The notes under the pieces: generated by a model
The model's input: only the letters and a program-made list of their open reading frames with translations
Database searches by the model: none
What the model was told of the DNA's origin: nothing
Shown here: one piece after another, positions 23,564 through 31,165 of the stretch
Layout of the letters: every line of letters begins with the position of its first letter
Position numbering within the stretch: the stretch's first letter is position 1
Program-made: the position numbers and the translations under genes
Source of the DNA: Ruminococcus sp.
GTDB taxonomy: Bacteria; Bacillota; Clostridia; Oscillospirales; Ruminococcaceae
Reading direction: 5' to 3'
Length of the DNA stretch: 37,410 nucleotides
Assembly (NCBI GenBank): GCA_031262495.1
Contig: JAISHV010000096.1
Span: forward strand, 1-37,410

Positions 23564-23636
23564 GCGGAATTAGCTCATATGGTAGAGCATCGCCTTCCCA
23601 AGGCGAGGGTGGCGAGTTCGAGCCTCGTATTCCGCT
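23564..23636 (+). tRNA. tRNA-Gly (CCC)
   Basis: Acceptor GCGGAAT/ATTCCGC, anticodon stem TCGCC/GGCGA with loop TTCCCAA. Similar to the first tRNA-Gly outside the anticodon arm, suggesting a Gly-Val block duplication. No encoded CCA. Confidence 0.95.
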
Positions 23637-23695
23637 TTCCAGAGGACAGAGGCGAGAAGACAGAGGACAGATTTGCGAAGCAAAGATATTGCCTT

Positions 23696-23768
23696 GGAAG
23701 ATTAGCTCAGCTGGGAGAGCATCTGCCTTACAAGCAGAGGGTCACAGGTTCGATCCCTGTATCTTCCA
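23696..23768 (+). tRNA. tRNA-Val (UAC), second copy
   Basis: Same sequence as the first complete tRNA-Val. Its upstream leader (heptamers, then TTTGCGAAGCAAAGATATT) also resembles that of the first copy, pointing to duplication of a larger block. Confidence 0.96.
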
Positions 23769-23821
23769 CTTTTGTGGAATTTTATTTTATTTTTTGCATA
23801 TTATATAATAATATTTAAAAC

Positions 23822-23892
23822 GGCGCTATAGCCAAGCGGTAAGGCGTGGGTCTGCAACACCCTGATCCCCGGTTCAATTCCGGGTGGCGCCT
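23822..23892 (+). tRNA. tRNA-Cys (GCA)
   Basis: Acceptor GGCGCTA/TGGCGCC, anticodon stem GGGT/ACCC (outermost pair is a T-T mismatch) with loop CTGCAAC, T-arm CCCCGGTTCAATTCCGGG. Discriminator T. No encoded CCA. The D-arm is short, as normal for tRNA-Cys. Confidence 0.93.
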
Positions 23893-23911
23893 TTTTCAAT
23901 TTTTTTATTTT

Positions 23912-23937
23912 CCCATTCACCGATGGGTCTTTTTTTA
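23912..23937 (+). terminator. Terminator of the tRNA cluster
   Basis: CCCAT (23912-23916), 6-nt loop, ATGGG (23923-23927), then TCTTTTTTT. The stem is short but the T-run is strong. A TTTCAGCTGAAA palindrome (23939-23950) and a heptamer array (about 23965-24000) lie between it and the next gene. Confidence 0.75.
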
Positions 23938-24045
23938 TTTTCAGCTGAAAAACTAAATTTTCATAATCTGACCTCTTACCTCTAACCTCTGATTTCTGTG
24001 TTGCATACTATGATGTATAAAATCAGCTTTTGGGAGGCTCGAATT

Positions 24046-26208
24046 ATGAATTTATATAGTTATCCGTGTAAGGTGTGCGGGCAGTATGCCTGCTGTTGTC
24101 CCGGGGGCGGTCAGATTATACCGGGGACTGCGTTGTTTAATGTACATGATGAAAAAGGCAATATTGTGCCTGTAAGATTTTCCGATAAAATGATATTCAC
24201 ATCGGATACTCTGGAAATTACTGTCTCGGAGGGTTCAGCCGTTGTTGATATCGAATATTCGGGCGGCGGCGGGATTACCGGTGCTACAGGAGCTACAGGA
24301 GCTACAGGAGCAGCCGGCGCAACAGGAGCAACAGGAGCTACCGGCGGTACGGTGCTTGATGCGGCGCAAAATTTTCTGCCCGGCAAGACTGATTACGCGA
24401 TGGGTTCTGTAGTTTTGTATAACGGAAAACCGTATGTTGTTACATCGTCCCCTCAAACAGGTACGCCTGACAGCGACCCTGCTTTTACCGCTTTTGAAAT
24501 TACAAGCGACATACCGGGCGTGACAGGCGCAACCGGAGCAACAGGCGCGACAGGTATTCAAGGTATTCAAGGCGAACAAGGCATACAAGGACAGCAAGGT
24601 GCTCAGGGTATTCAAGGCGCAACAGGAGCAGACGGAGCGACAGGTGCCGATGGTGCAACCGGTGTTCAGGGTGCGACAGGGGCGGCAGGACCGGCGGGAG
24701 CAACAGGCGCAACAGGTGTCGCCGGAGCGACAGGCGCGACAGGCGCGACAGGTGATCAAGGACCTGCCGGCGCAGAAGGTCCTCAAGGCATACAGGGCGA
24801 ACAAGGAATTCAAGGCGAGATAGGACCTACAGGCGAACAGGGTATTCAGGGTGAACAAGGTGTTCAAGGCACAGCCGGAGCGACAGGTCCTCAAGGTATT
24901 CAAGGTGCAATGGGACCTATCGGTACACTTAAAGGTTCAATACCAACGCTTGAAGAATTAGAAGAACGACACCCTACAGGTCAGCAAGGCGATGCATATT
25001 ATGTTAATCCCGATGTTTATGTGTGGGATGAAGATACCGGAACATGGAAAAACGTCGGTACAATTGCCGGACCGCAAGGTGTTCAAGGTATTCAAGGCGT
25101 TCAAGGTGAAATCGGACCAGCCGGACCTCAGGGTATTCAAGGCGAACAAGGCGTTCAGGGTGCACAAGGCGCAGCAGGACCGCAAGGCATCCAAGGTGAA
25201 CAGGGTATTCAGGGCGAACAAGGTCTCCGCGGTGAACAAGGTGCAACAGGACCGACAGGCGCAACCGGAGCAGCCGGTGTGACCGGAGCAACAGGCGAAC
25301 AAGGAATTCAAGGCGTAACCGGAGCAACGGGGGTAACAGGAGCTACAGGATCTGTAGGGGCAACCGGAGCTACCGGAGTTGCAGGAGCTACCGGAGTAAC
25401 TGGAGAACAAGGTATTCAAGGTGTTCAGGGTATTCAAGGCGAAGCCGGAGCAACAGGCGCAACAGGAGCAGACGGCTTGCAAGGTGAACAGGGTATTCAA
25501 GGTATACAGGGCGTGACAGGTGCAACAGGACCTACAGGTGCTGCCGGTTTACAAGGCGAACAAGGTGTTCAAGGTATACAGGGCGTGACAGGAGCTACTG
25601 GACCGACAGGTGCTGCCGGTTTACAAGGCGAACAAGGTGTTCAAGGTATACAGGGCGTAACAGGAGCAACAGGAGCAACCGGTGCTACCGGCGCGGCAGG
25701 CGCAGACGGTGCAGTTGGTGCTAAAGGCGCAACCGGTGCAACAGGCGCAACAGGCGCAGTCGGCTCAACAGGAGCAACAGGAGCAACAGGAGCACAAGGT
25801 ATTCAGGGTATCCAAGGTGTTCAAGGCGTTCAAGGTGTCGCAGGTGCAAAAGGCGCAACAGGAGCAACAGGAGCTACAGGAGCAGCAGGAGCAACAGGCG
25901 CTACCGGCGCAAAAGGCGCTACCGGCGCTACAGGTCCGCTATTCACCCCGACGGTAGTTTCATCTCAAGTTTCCATAGCGGCAAATTCAGGCGCCGGGAT
26001 TATTGCGAATTGTCCGTCAGGAACTATAGCCATAGCGGGCGGCGCAGAGAGTATGACAAAACTCCCCGATGGTCTCGATCTCTTAGCCAGCAACCCCGTC
26101 TACACAGCAGGCAATCCCCCCACCGGCTGGTATGCTAACGCCAAAAACAACACATCAAATGCTATGACCCTCACATCATATGCGATTTGTATTCCAAAAG
26201 CAACATAG
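24046..26208 (+). CDS. Collagen-like (Gly-X-Y) protein with Cys-rich head and globular tail
   Basis: Protein of 720 aa. The ATG at 24046 is chosen because GGGAGG lies 8 nt upstream. Residues 1-20 are Cys-rich ([15 protein letters not shown]) and there is no signal peptide. A short beta-rich domain (about 22-74), Gly-X-Y repeats (about 77-100), a small insert (about 103-158, with YNGKPYVV), more Gly-X-Y to about 290, a second insert (about 291-340, [31 protein letters not shown]), a long Gly-X-Y block to about 628, and a C-terminal globular domain with an [12 protein letters not shown] segment. GATGAT and GIQGEQ triplets dominate, with three 72-bp tandem units at 25474, 25546 and 25618. The layout (no signal peptide, collagen stalk, globular tip) fits spore-surface BclA-like filaments, or a phage-fibre-like surface protein; the spore role is inference. 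A hairpin terminator follows. Confidence 0.9.
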   Translation: MNLYSYPCKVCGQYACCCPGGGQIIPGTALFNVHDEKGNIVPVRFSDKMIFTSDTLEITVSEGSAVVDIEYSGGGGITGATGATGATGAAGATGATGATGGTVLDAAQNFLPGKTDYAMGSVVLYNGKPYVVTSSPQTGTPDSDPAFTAFEITSDIPGVTGATGATGATGIQGIQGEQGIQGQQGAQGIQGATGADGATGADGATGVQGATGAAGPAGATGATGVAGATGATGATGDQGPAGAEGPQGIQGEQGIQGEIGPTGEQGIQGEQGVQGTAGATGPQGIQGAMGPIGTLKGSIPTLEELEERHPTGQQGDAYYVNPDVYVWDEDTGTWKNVGTIAGPQGVQGIQGVQGEIGPAGPQGIQGEQGVQGAQGAAGPQGIQGEQGIQGEQGLRGEQGATGPTGATGAAGVTGATGEQGIQGVTGATGVTGATGSVGATGATGVAGATGVTGEQGIQGVQGIQGEAGATGATGADGLQGEQGIQGIQGVTGATGPTGAAGLQGEQGVQGIQGVTGATGPTGAAGLQGEQGVQGIQGVTGATGATGATGAAGADGAVGAKGATGATGATGAVGSTGATGATGAQGIQGIQGVQGVQGVAGAKGATGATGATGAAGATGATGAKGATGATGPLFTPTVVSSQVSIAANSGAGIIANCPSGTIAIAGGAESMTKLPDGLDLLASNPVYTAGNPPTGWYANAKNNTSNAMTLTSYAICIPKAT

Positions 26209-26244
26209 AAGTTAGATATTAGAGTTTAGATGTTAGATTATGAG

Positions 26245-26288
26245 TGCCTTGTTTTCTCCCGAAAACAAGGCATTTTATATTTTTGATT
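26245..26288 (+). terminator. Rho-independent terminator of the collagen-like gene
   Basis: TGCCTTGTTTTC (26245-26256), loop TCCC, GAAAACAAGGCA (26261-26272), then TTTTATATTTTT. Perfect 12-bp stem. Confidence 0.93.
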
Positions 26289-26316
26289 TTCATATTTATT
26301 TTTTGAAGGTGTAATT

Positions 26317-26622
26317 ATGAAAATTATTACAGAAAATGAGCTTTCTGATGTTCTTTGTGAAAATGAAAACTTTTTGTTATTTTTCAGAACCGACTGGTGT
26401 ACTCTTTGCGATACTGGCGCGGACATTTTCGCTGAACTGGAAAAGAAATATCAAACCTTGAAAATATTCGTCATTGATTTTGATAAATCAGAAAACGCGG
26501 CTAACGAATACGGCGTTATCGGTATCCCGACTGTGGTAACTTTTAAAGACGGCGAAATGCTCGAATGTTACCCGGGGATGAGGACGGAGGAGGATTATGA
26601 CATAATAATGCAGAATATATAA
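26317..26622 (+). CDS. Thioredoxin-like protein
   Basis: Protein of 101 aa with a thioredoxin fold. The active-site motif is WCTLC (Cys28 and Cys31), unlike the usual WCGPC, and the cis-Pro is in GIPTVV. It has no signal peptide, so it acts in the cytoplasm on disulfides; the altered CXXC suggests a different redox potential or a specialised partner. GAAGGTG lies upstream of the ATG. Not linked to a reductase gene here. It sits between two stand-alone genes, after a terminator. Confidence 0.9.
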   Translation: MKIITENELSDVLCENENFLLFFRTDWCTLCDTGADIFAELEKKYQTLKIFVIDFDKSENAANEYGVIGIPTVVTFKDGEMLECYPGMRTEEDYDIIMQNI

Positions 26623-26674
26623 TGCGGAATACAAAATTAGATATTTATACTTATTTTGTCATCGAACGCCGCCT

Positions 26675-26822
26675 GATACTATTTTGACTGAAATTGATAC
26701 GAATATGACTTCTTTTATAAAAACGCTTGACTTTTTTATACGTTTAAAATATAATAATTACTCATTTTTTATTCATTTAATTACACTTATATTATTTTGA
26801 CTAAAAGTGATACATATATGAC
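26675..26822 (+). promoter_or_regulatory. Two 35-bp direct repeats, each 17 bp upstream of a promoter
   Basis: Repeat 1 (26675-26709) and repeat 2 (26788-26822) agree at 29 of 35 positions and share TATTTTGACT and TGATAC blocks followed by ATATGAC. Each ends 17 bp before the -35 of its promoter. They look like duplicated activator sites. The region 26623-26944 holds no gene. Confidence 0.6.
26727..26755 (+). promoter_or_regulatory. Upstream promoter (P1) of the exported-protein gene
   Basis: TTGACT at 26727-26732, 17-bp spacer, TATAAT at 26750-26755. About 190 bp before the start codon. Confidence 0.65.
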
Positions 26823-26839
26823 CAATTTATGTTTTTTAC

Positions 26840-26867
26840 TTGCAGAAAAAAAAAAAAATGGTATAGT
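26840..26867 (+). promoter_or_regulatory. Downstream promoter (P2) with a 13-A tract in its spacer
   Basis: TTGCAG at 26840-26845, 16-bp spacer containing 13 consecutive A (26846-26858), TATAGT at 26862-26867. Length change of the A-run by slippage would alter promoter spacing. A GCAAGAA/TTCTTGC stem (26879-26896) lies in the leader downstream. Confidence 0.55.
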
Positions 26868-26944
26868 ATTATCACAGAGCAAGAAATGGTTCTTGCCGAA
26901 AATAATTTTTTCAAAACCGGATATGGTTTGAAAGGAGCTACCCC

Positions 26945-27799
26945 ATGAAGAAGCTAACAAAAACGTTTACGACTTATATTCTGCTTACTGCTTTGCTCTT
27001 AACTTCATTTGCTACTACAGGGCTTTTTACTACTAAGGTTTCGGCTTATAATAACTATGTATATATACTTAATTCACAAGGCACTATATTAAAAACAATA
27101 AACGCTTCTATTAATGCTCAAGCTTCATTAACTCTTTGTGCCGGAGACGCTTATTATGTTTCTTACGGCACAACACAAACAAACGGACCTGATATAGAAT
27201 TTTATGATAAAAATCGCGGATGGGTTGATAGCGGTTATGACCATATCAGCAATCATCAGCCTTTAGGAGCTACATTAGAAAAATCTGAAACTACTAAATA
27301 CCGCGATGCTAAAACCGGCAAACAAATCATCGCAATTACAACTTATGGTGTTAAAACATATCATACTCAGTATTCATATGATTGGACTTGCTCAACTTGC
27401 AAACTCAAAGTTGCTAAAGAAGTAGTAACACCTACTCCTACTCCTACTCCTACTCCTACTCCTGCACCTAAACCCGCACCCGTACCTACATATACGACGA
27501 ATTACATTACTGTTTTTGATAAGAATGGCGATTACGTAGCTGAACAAATTAGCGGTACTTACGTAAGTTCGTTAGCATCTAAAGCAACTGAATTAAAACT
27601 CGGAGTGTATGAATTCCAACTTGCTACCGCTAAAAACATTAAACTCATGAATGCGGCTCAGGCTTACGGAAAATATATTGACAATCGCAAAGATGGTATT
27701 GAAACTTATAATATAGCACCCGGATACAACGATATTTATGTTGTTGATAGTATTACCGGAAAAGTTCTTACACGTTTTTACATCCTCGGCAAATTCTAA
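26945..27799 (+). CDS. Exported protein with Pro-Thr linker, unknown function
   Basis: Protein of 284 aa. A Sec signal peptide (about 1-34, hydrophobic core ILLTALLLTSFATTGLF, cleavage after VSA) is followed by an N-terminal domain (about 35-160) with a WTCSTC pair of cysteines, a (Pro-Thr)n linker (about 161-183) encoded by CCTACT repeats, and a C-terminal domain (about 185-284). The two domains start alike (NNYVYILNSQGTI and NYITVFDKNGDYV), so they may be related modules. Secreted or cell-wall-associated. AAAGGAG precedes the ATG. I do not recognise the family. Fewer G/C-rich codons than its neighbours, which may reflect recent acquisition. Confidence 0.85.
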   Translation: MKKLTKTFTTYILLTALLLTSFATTGLFTTKVSAYNNYVYILNSQGTILKTINASINAQASLTLCAGDAYYVSYGTTQTNGPDIEFYDKNRGWVDSGYDHISNHQPLGATLEKSETTKYRDAKTGKQIIAITTYGVKTYHTQYSYDWTCSTCKLKVAKEVVTPTPTPTPTPTPAPKPAPVPTYTTNYITVFDKNGDYVAEQISGTYVSSLASKATELKLGVYEFQLATAKNIKLMNAAQAYGKYIDNRKDGIETYNIAPGYNDIYVVDSITGKVLTRFYILGKF

Positions 27800-27858
27800 T
27801 TAACCCTCTCAGCAAAAACATTTATAGACCTTAATAAAGGTTTACGAATAATAATGAT

Positions 27859-27888
27859 AACCCCCGCTTTTGAAAAGAAGCGGGGGTT
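27859..27888. terminator. Bidirectional hairpin terminator between convergent genes
   Basis: AACCCCCGCTT (27859-27869), 8-nt loop, AAGCGGGGGTT (27878-27888). It lies between the exported-protein gene and recN. T-rich flanks are present on both sides but are weak. Confidence 0.7.
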
Positions 27889-27900
27889 ATATTCTGACTT

Positions 27901-29574
27901 CTAACCTCTGACATCTGATCTCTGTATTTGCTCTCTCGCGTTCTGTAAAGCAGTCTCCGTGATATTCTCGCCGACTTGAATTCGGGCGATTTCGCGGATA
28001 CGTTCTTCGGTGCCCAGTTTCTTTATTTCGGTGTATGTCGCCGTGTCTGTAGCACTCTTTTCTATCAGCAAATGATTGTCTGCCTGTGCCGCGATTTGGG
28101 CTAAGTGGGTTACCACTAAAACTTGTCTTTCGGCTGAAATTTCACGGAGCTTTTGCCCGATTTTTCCTGCGGCGCGCCCCGAAACCCCTGTGTCTATTTC
28201 GTCAAACACCATTGTCGAAATCCCCTCTGACTGCGCTGTTATGCATTTTATCGCAAGCATAATCCGCGATAACTCGCCGCCGGAGGCTACTTTCGCCAAA
28301 GGCTTGAGCGCTTCGCCCGGGTTAACCGAAATCATCAGCTCTACATTGTCAAGCCCTGTTTGTGTGAGTTTCCCGGCGGTGAATTCAAACTCTATCTTTG
28401 CCTTCGGCATATCTAAAAACTCAAGCTCTGACTTTATCATTTGCGTGAGCCGCAAAGCCGCCGTTTTGCGGTTTTGCGACAAATTTTCTGCCTGTTTAGA
28501 AACATCCGTAAGCAGGCTTTTCTTTTGCTCCGACAGAACCGCTATCCGCTCTGAATCAGTCCCGGCGTTTTGCAATAATAATACTGCGTCGCCGTACGCT
28601 TTAAGCGCGCCCTCTAAATCGCCGTATTTGCGTTTTACGCTGTCAAGTGTGCGTTTTCGGGCTTCAAGCTTTAAAAGCTTATCCTCTGAAAAACTGATGC
28701 CGCCCGCTTTTCGCCACAGTTCGGGCGCAATATCTTCAACCTCGATTATAAGGCTTTTTATCCGCGAAATAATTTCACGAATCTGCTCAGAGCCACTTTC
28801 AAACGGCATGAGCAGTTCTTTTACTTCCGCTAAATCAAGCGAAATTCCGCGCCGCTCATCACTGCCTGTTAAAATTTCTTTTGAAGCAGAAAGCGCCGCC
28901 TTATAATTTTCGGCATTAAGTAGTATATCTAATTCGCGTTCTACGTCTTCATCTTCGTGAGGTTTAATATTCAGTTTCTCTATTTCGTCAATGGTCCTTT
29001 GAGCGGTGACGGTTTGTGCTTCGCGTTGTTTTTCATTTATAACTGCCGATTTGAGTTCTTTTGAAATATCCTGTAGTTTCTTGAAATTTTGTTTATATGT
29101 ATTTATATCAGCTTCAAGGTGAGCGAAATTATCCAAAAGCTCTAAATGATGACTCGTATCAAGTAAAGCGCCCGTCTCGTGCTGACCGTGGATATTAACC
29201 AAAATCCCGCCCAGTATGCGCATTTGTGAAGCAAGCGCGGGTTTGCCGTTTATTCGGGCGGCGGATTTCCCGTCGCTGAAAATTTCACGCGTAAGTATTA
29301 TTGTTTCGTTTAAATCAATATCGGGGAATTCGCTTTGCAAAACCGCTTTTTCGGCTTCACTGAAATCATCAAACACGGCACTGATTGCGGCGCGTGCAGC
29401 ACCTGTTCTTACAAGTGAAGTGTTTGCGCGAAAACCCAAAACGGCGGCAAGCCCGCCGATTAAAACCGACTTCCCCGCGCCTGTTTCGCCAGTAAACACA
29501 TTCAGCCCCGGTTCAAACGGAATGGAGGCTCTTTCGATTACGGCTAAATTTTCGATGAAAATTTCCCTTAACAT
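27901..29574 (-). CDS. recN: DNA repair ATPase RecN
   Basis: SMC-like ATPase of 557 aa. Walker A GETGAGKS (29-36), a central coiled coil (about 150-370), the ABC signature ASGGELSRIMLA, and Walker B TMVFDEIDTGVSG. RecN holds DNA ends during double-strand-break repair. The final residues (about QRSDVRG) are encoded by NNNTCTG heptamer DNA, so the native C-terminus has been altered. It starts 24 bp after the stop of the dehydratase-like gene and is likely the last gene of the operon; a weak AGATG is the only ribosome site. Confidence 0.95.
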   Translation of the reverse strand: MLREIFIENLAVIERASIPFEPGLNVFTGETGAGKSVLIGGLAAVLGFRANTSLVRTGAARAAISAVFDDFSEAEKAVLQSEFPDIDLNETIILTREIFSDGKSAARINGKPALASQMRILGGILVNIHGQHETGALLDTSHHLELLDNFAHLEADINTYKQNFKKLQDISKELKSAVINEKQREAQTVTAQRTIDEIEKLNIKPHEDEDVERELDILLNAENYKAALSASKEILTGSDERRGISLDLAEVKELLMPFESGSEQIREIISRIKSLIIEVEDIAPELWRKAGGISFSEDKLLKLEARKRTLDSVKRKYGDLEGALKAYGDAVLLLQNAGTDSERIAVLSEQKKSLLTDVSKQAENLSQNRKTAALRLTQMIKSELEFLDMPKAKIEFEFTAGKLTQTGLDNVELMISVNPGEALKPLAKVASGGELSRIMLAIKCITAQSEGISTMVFDEIDTGVSGRAAGKIGQKLREISAERQVLVVTHLAQIAAQADNHLLIEKSATDTATYTEIKKLGTEERIREIARIQVGENITETALQNAREQIQRSDVRG

Positions 29575-29598
29575 AATTTTTACATCTGTTTGAAATTT

Positions 29599-30816
29599 TT
29601 AATTTCTTATATTGGCAAGCATCAATTTAATGCGATTTTCCAGATTAACCTTAGTAGCCCCCGGGTCATAGTCCACGGCAACAACATTCGCCTCAGGGTA
29701 ATTCTCACGAATTGTCCTCATCATACCCTTAGCGACAATATGATTCGGCAAACACCCGAAAGGCTGTGTGAGAACCACATTCGGCACGCCGTGCTCCATT
29801 AATGCCGCTGTCTCAGCCGGGATAAGCCATCCCTCGCCCATTTTTACGCCCTGATGAAAATATTTATCGGCATTCGAGCGGAGTTCTTCAAAATCATGGG
29901 GGACTTCAAATTGCCCATGTTGTTTTATAACGCGAATCATTTCGCGCTGTTTTCGGAGCAAAAACAGATACGCCGCCTTAAAAATAATTGTCTTTGAGTC
30001 GGTGAAATTATAAATAATCCCGTCATTCACAGTATTCACCGCGCAATACATACAAAAATCCAAAAACGCGGGTACAATCGGTTCAGCACCCTCTGAAATC
30101 AGAAAATCCTCAAGATGATTATTCGCAAGCGGCGAATATTTTACATAAATTTCCCCGACAATACCGACTTTAGGTTTTTTTTCATTTTTAAGCGGAATCT
30201 TGGCGAAATCCTCTAAAATGGCATTATAATAACGTTTGGTGTCCTTATAGTGCCCGCTTTTTAAGGCGCGCTCGATGAGGATTACCCATTTATGAAGCTT
30301 TGAATCGGTGTCGCCCTTGTGGATTTCGTAGGTTCGAGTATGATTTCGGACGTTCATCAAAATGTCGCCGTATAAAACGCAGTAGAGCATTTGAATAAAC
30401 ATCTTCGGCGTAATTTTAAATCCGCTGTCACGCTCAAGTCCCGAAAAATTTATCGACAACACGGGGATTTGCGGAAATTCTGTTTCAAGAGCCTTGCGCA
30501 AGAGGTGTAAATAGTTAGAAGCCCGACACCCGCCGCCTGTTTGTGAAATCATTACGGCGATTTTATCGGGATTAAAACGTCCGCTTTTGAGTGCGTCAAT
30601 GAATTGCCCTATAACCAGCAAAGCCGGATAACAAGTGTCATTGTGGACGTGCTGTAAGCCCTCGTCAACAACTGCGCGGTCGGATTTTGTAAGCAGTTCC
30701 GTTTTATAGCCGTTTAAAGCAAAGACTGTCTGAATAAGCCCGAAATGAACAGGAAGCATATCAGGTAAAAGGATTGTGTGGGTGTGTTTCATTTCTTTTG
30801 TAAAAACAGCGGGCAT
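29599..30816 (-). CDS. 2-hydroxyacyl-CoA dehydratase-like protein (COG3581 type), separated C-terminal part
   Basis: Protein of 405 aa of the HgdB-related COG3581 family. Recognisable stretches are HTHTILLPDMLPVHFGLI, HNDTCYPALLVIGQ, QTGGGCRASNY and VLTQPFGCLPNHIVAKGMM. In many Clostridia this segment is the C-terminal third of a protein of about 1400 aa whose first two thirds match the gene upstream. Here it is a separate frame beginning MPAVFTKEMK, close to the linker of fused homologues, with a repeat element in the gap. Function in Clostridia is not established; the Cys-containing motifs suggest a Fe-S protein. The ribosome site is weak (GAAAG), so translation could be lower than for the ancestral fused gene. 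Confidence 0.88.
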   Translation of the reverse strand: MPAVFTKEMKHTHTILLPDMLPVHFGLIQTVFALNGYKTELLTKSDRAVVDEGLQHVHNDTCYPALLVIGQFIDALKSGRFNPDKIAVMISQTGGGCRASNYLHLLRKALETEFPQIPVLSINFSGLERDSGFKITPKMFIQMLYCVLYGDILMNVRNHTRTYEIHKGDTDSKLHKWVILIERALKSGHYKDTKRYYNAILEDFAKIPLKNEKKPKVGIVGEIYVKYSPLANNHLEDFLISEGAEPIVPAFLDFCMYCAVNTVNDGIIYNFTDSKTIIFKAAYLFLLRKQREMIRVIKQHGQFEVPHDFEELRSNADKYFHQGVKMGEGWLIPAETAALMEHGVPNVVLTQPFGCLPNHIVAKGMMRTIRENYPEANVVAVDYDPGATKVNLENRIKLMLANIRN

Positions 30817-30852
30817 ATTTTTTGTCTTTCTATTTTTGGATTTTGTATTTTT

Positions 30853-31132
30853 TGAATGTCGGATGAATGTCTGTTTGAATGTCAGAATGAATGTCTGTGA
30901 ATGTCGCGTTTGTATGTCAATATGAATGTCACTGCTTCGATGTCTTGCAGGGGGTGAGGGGCGAGGGGGCTGCTATTAGGGGTGGCAGGCAAGACGCCGC
31001 CCCCTCTCCCCTACACCCCCTGCACCCCCTACCCCTCTCCCCCTGTCGCGGTATAGGGCTTGTCTGATTAGTCTTACTCACCCAGTTAGGGTATTATCTT
31101 CAAGCGGCTTCTTAACTCGTCCGCGCTTCGCT
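30853..31132 (+). repeat. Composite GAATGTC/hairpin element, copy 7 (subfamily B, diverged), between split dehydratase genes
   Basis: Five or six GAATGTC units including the GCTTCGATGTC variant of copy 6, then a hairpin whose arms have drifted (AGGGGCGAGGGGGCTGC against GCCGCCCCCTCTCCCCT, two mismatches), a C-run tract with extra CCCCT blocks, and a diverged conserved end (GTCTTACTCACCCAGTTAGG) with the TTAACTCGTCCGCGCTTCG extension. The most diverged copy. It sits exactly between the two halves of a normally fused gene. Confidence 0.9.
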
Positions 31133-31165
31133 GCCTTTTGTTTTCAGCTAAAATCAAGGGCGTTC

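Noticed and set aside
22728-23818. Small frames running through the tRNA genes
   Set aside because: They overlap complete tRNAs on the same or opposite strand and have no support as proteins.
24235-25500. Cys/Leu/Arg-rich frames opposite the collagen-like gene
   Set aside because: Mirror images of Gly-X-Y codons; no start context, and the plus frame has clear domain structure and a ribosome site.
28076-28906. 276-aa frame opposite recN
   Set aside because: Shadow of recN; composition is Ser/Ala-rich as expected from the complement of its codons.
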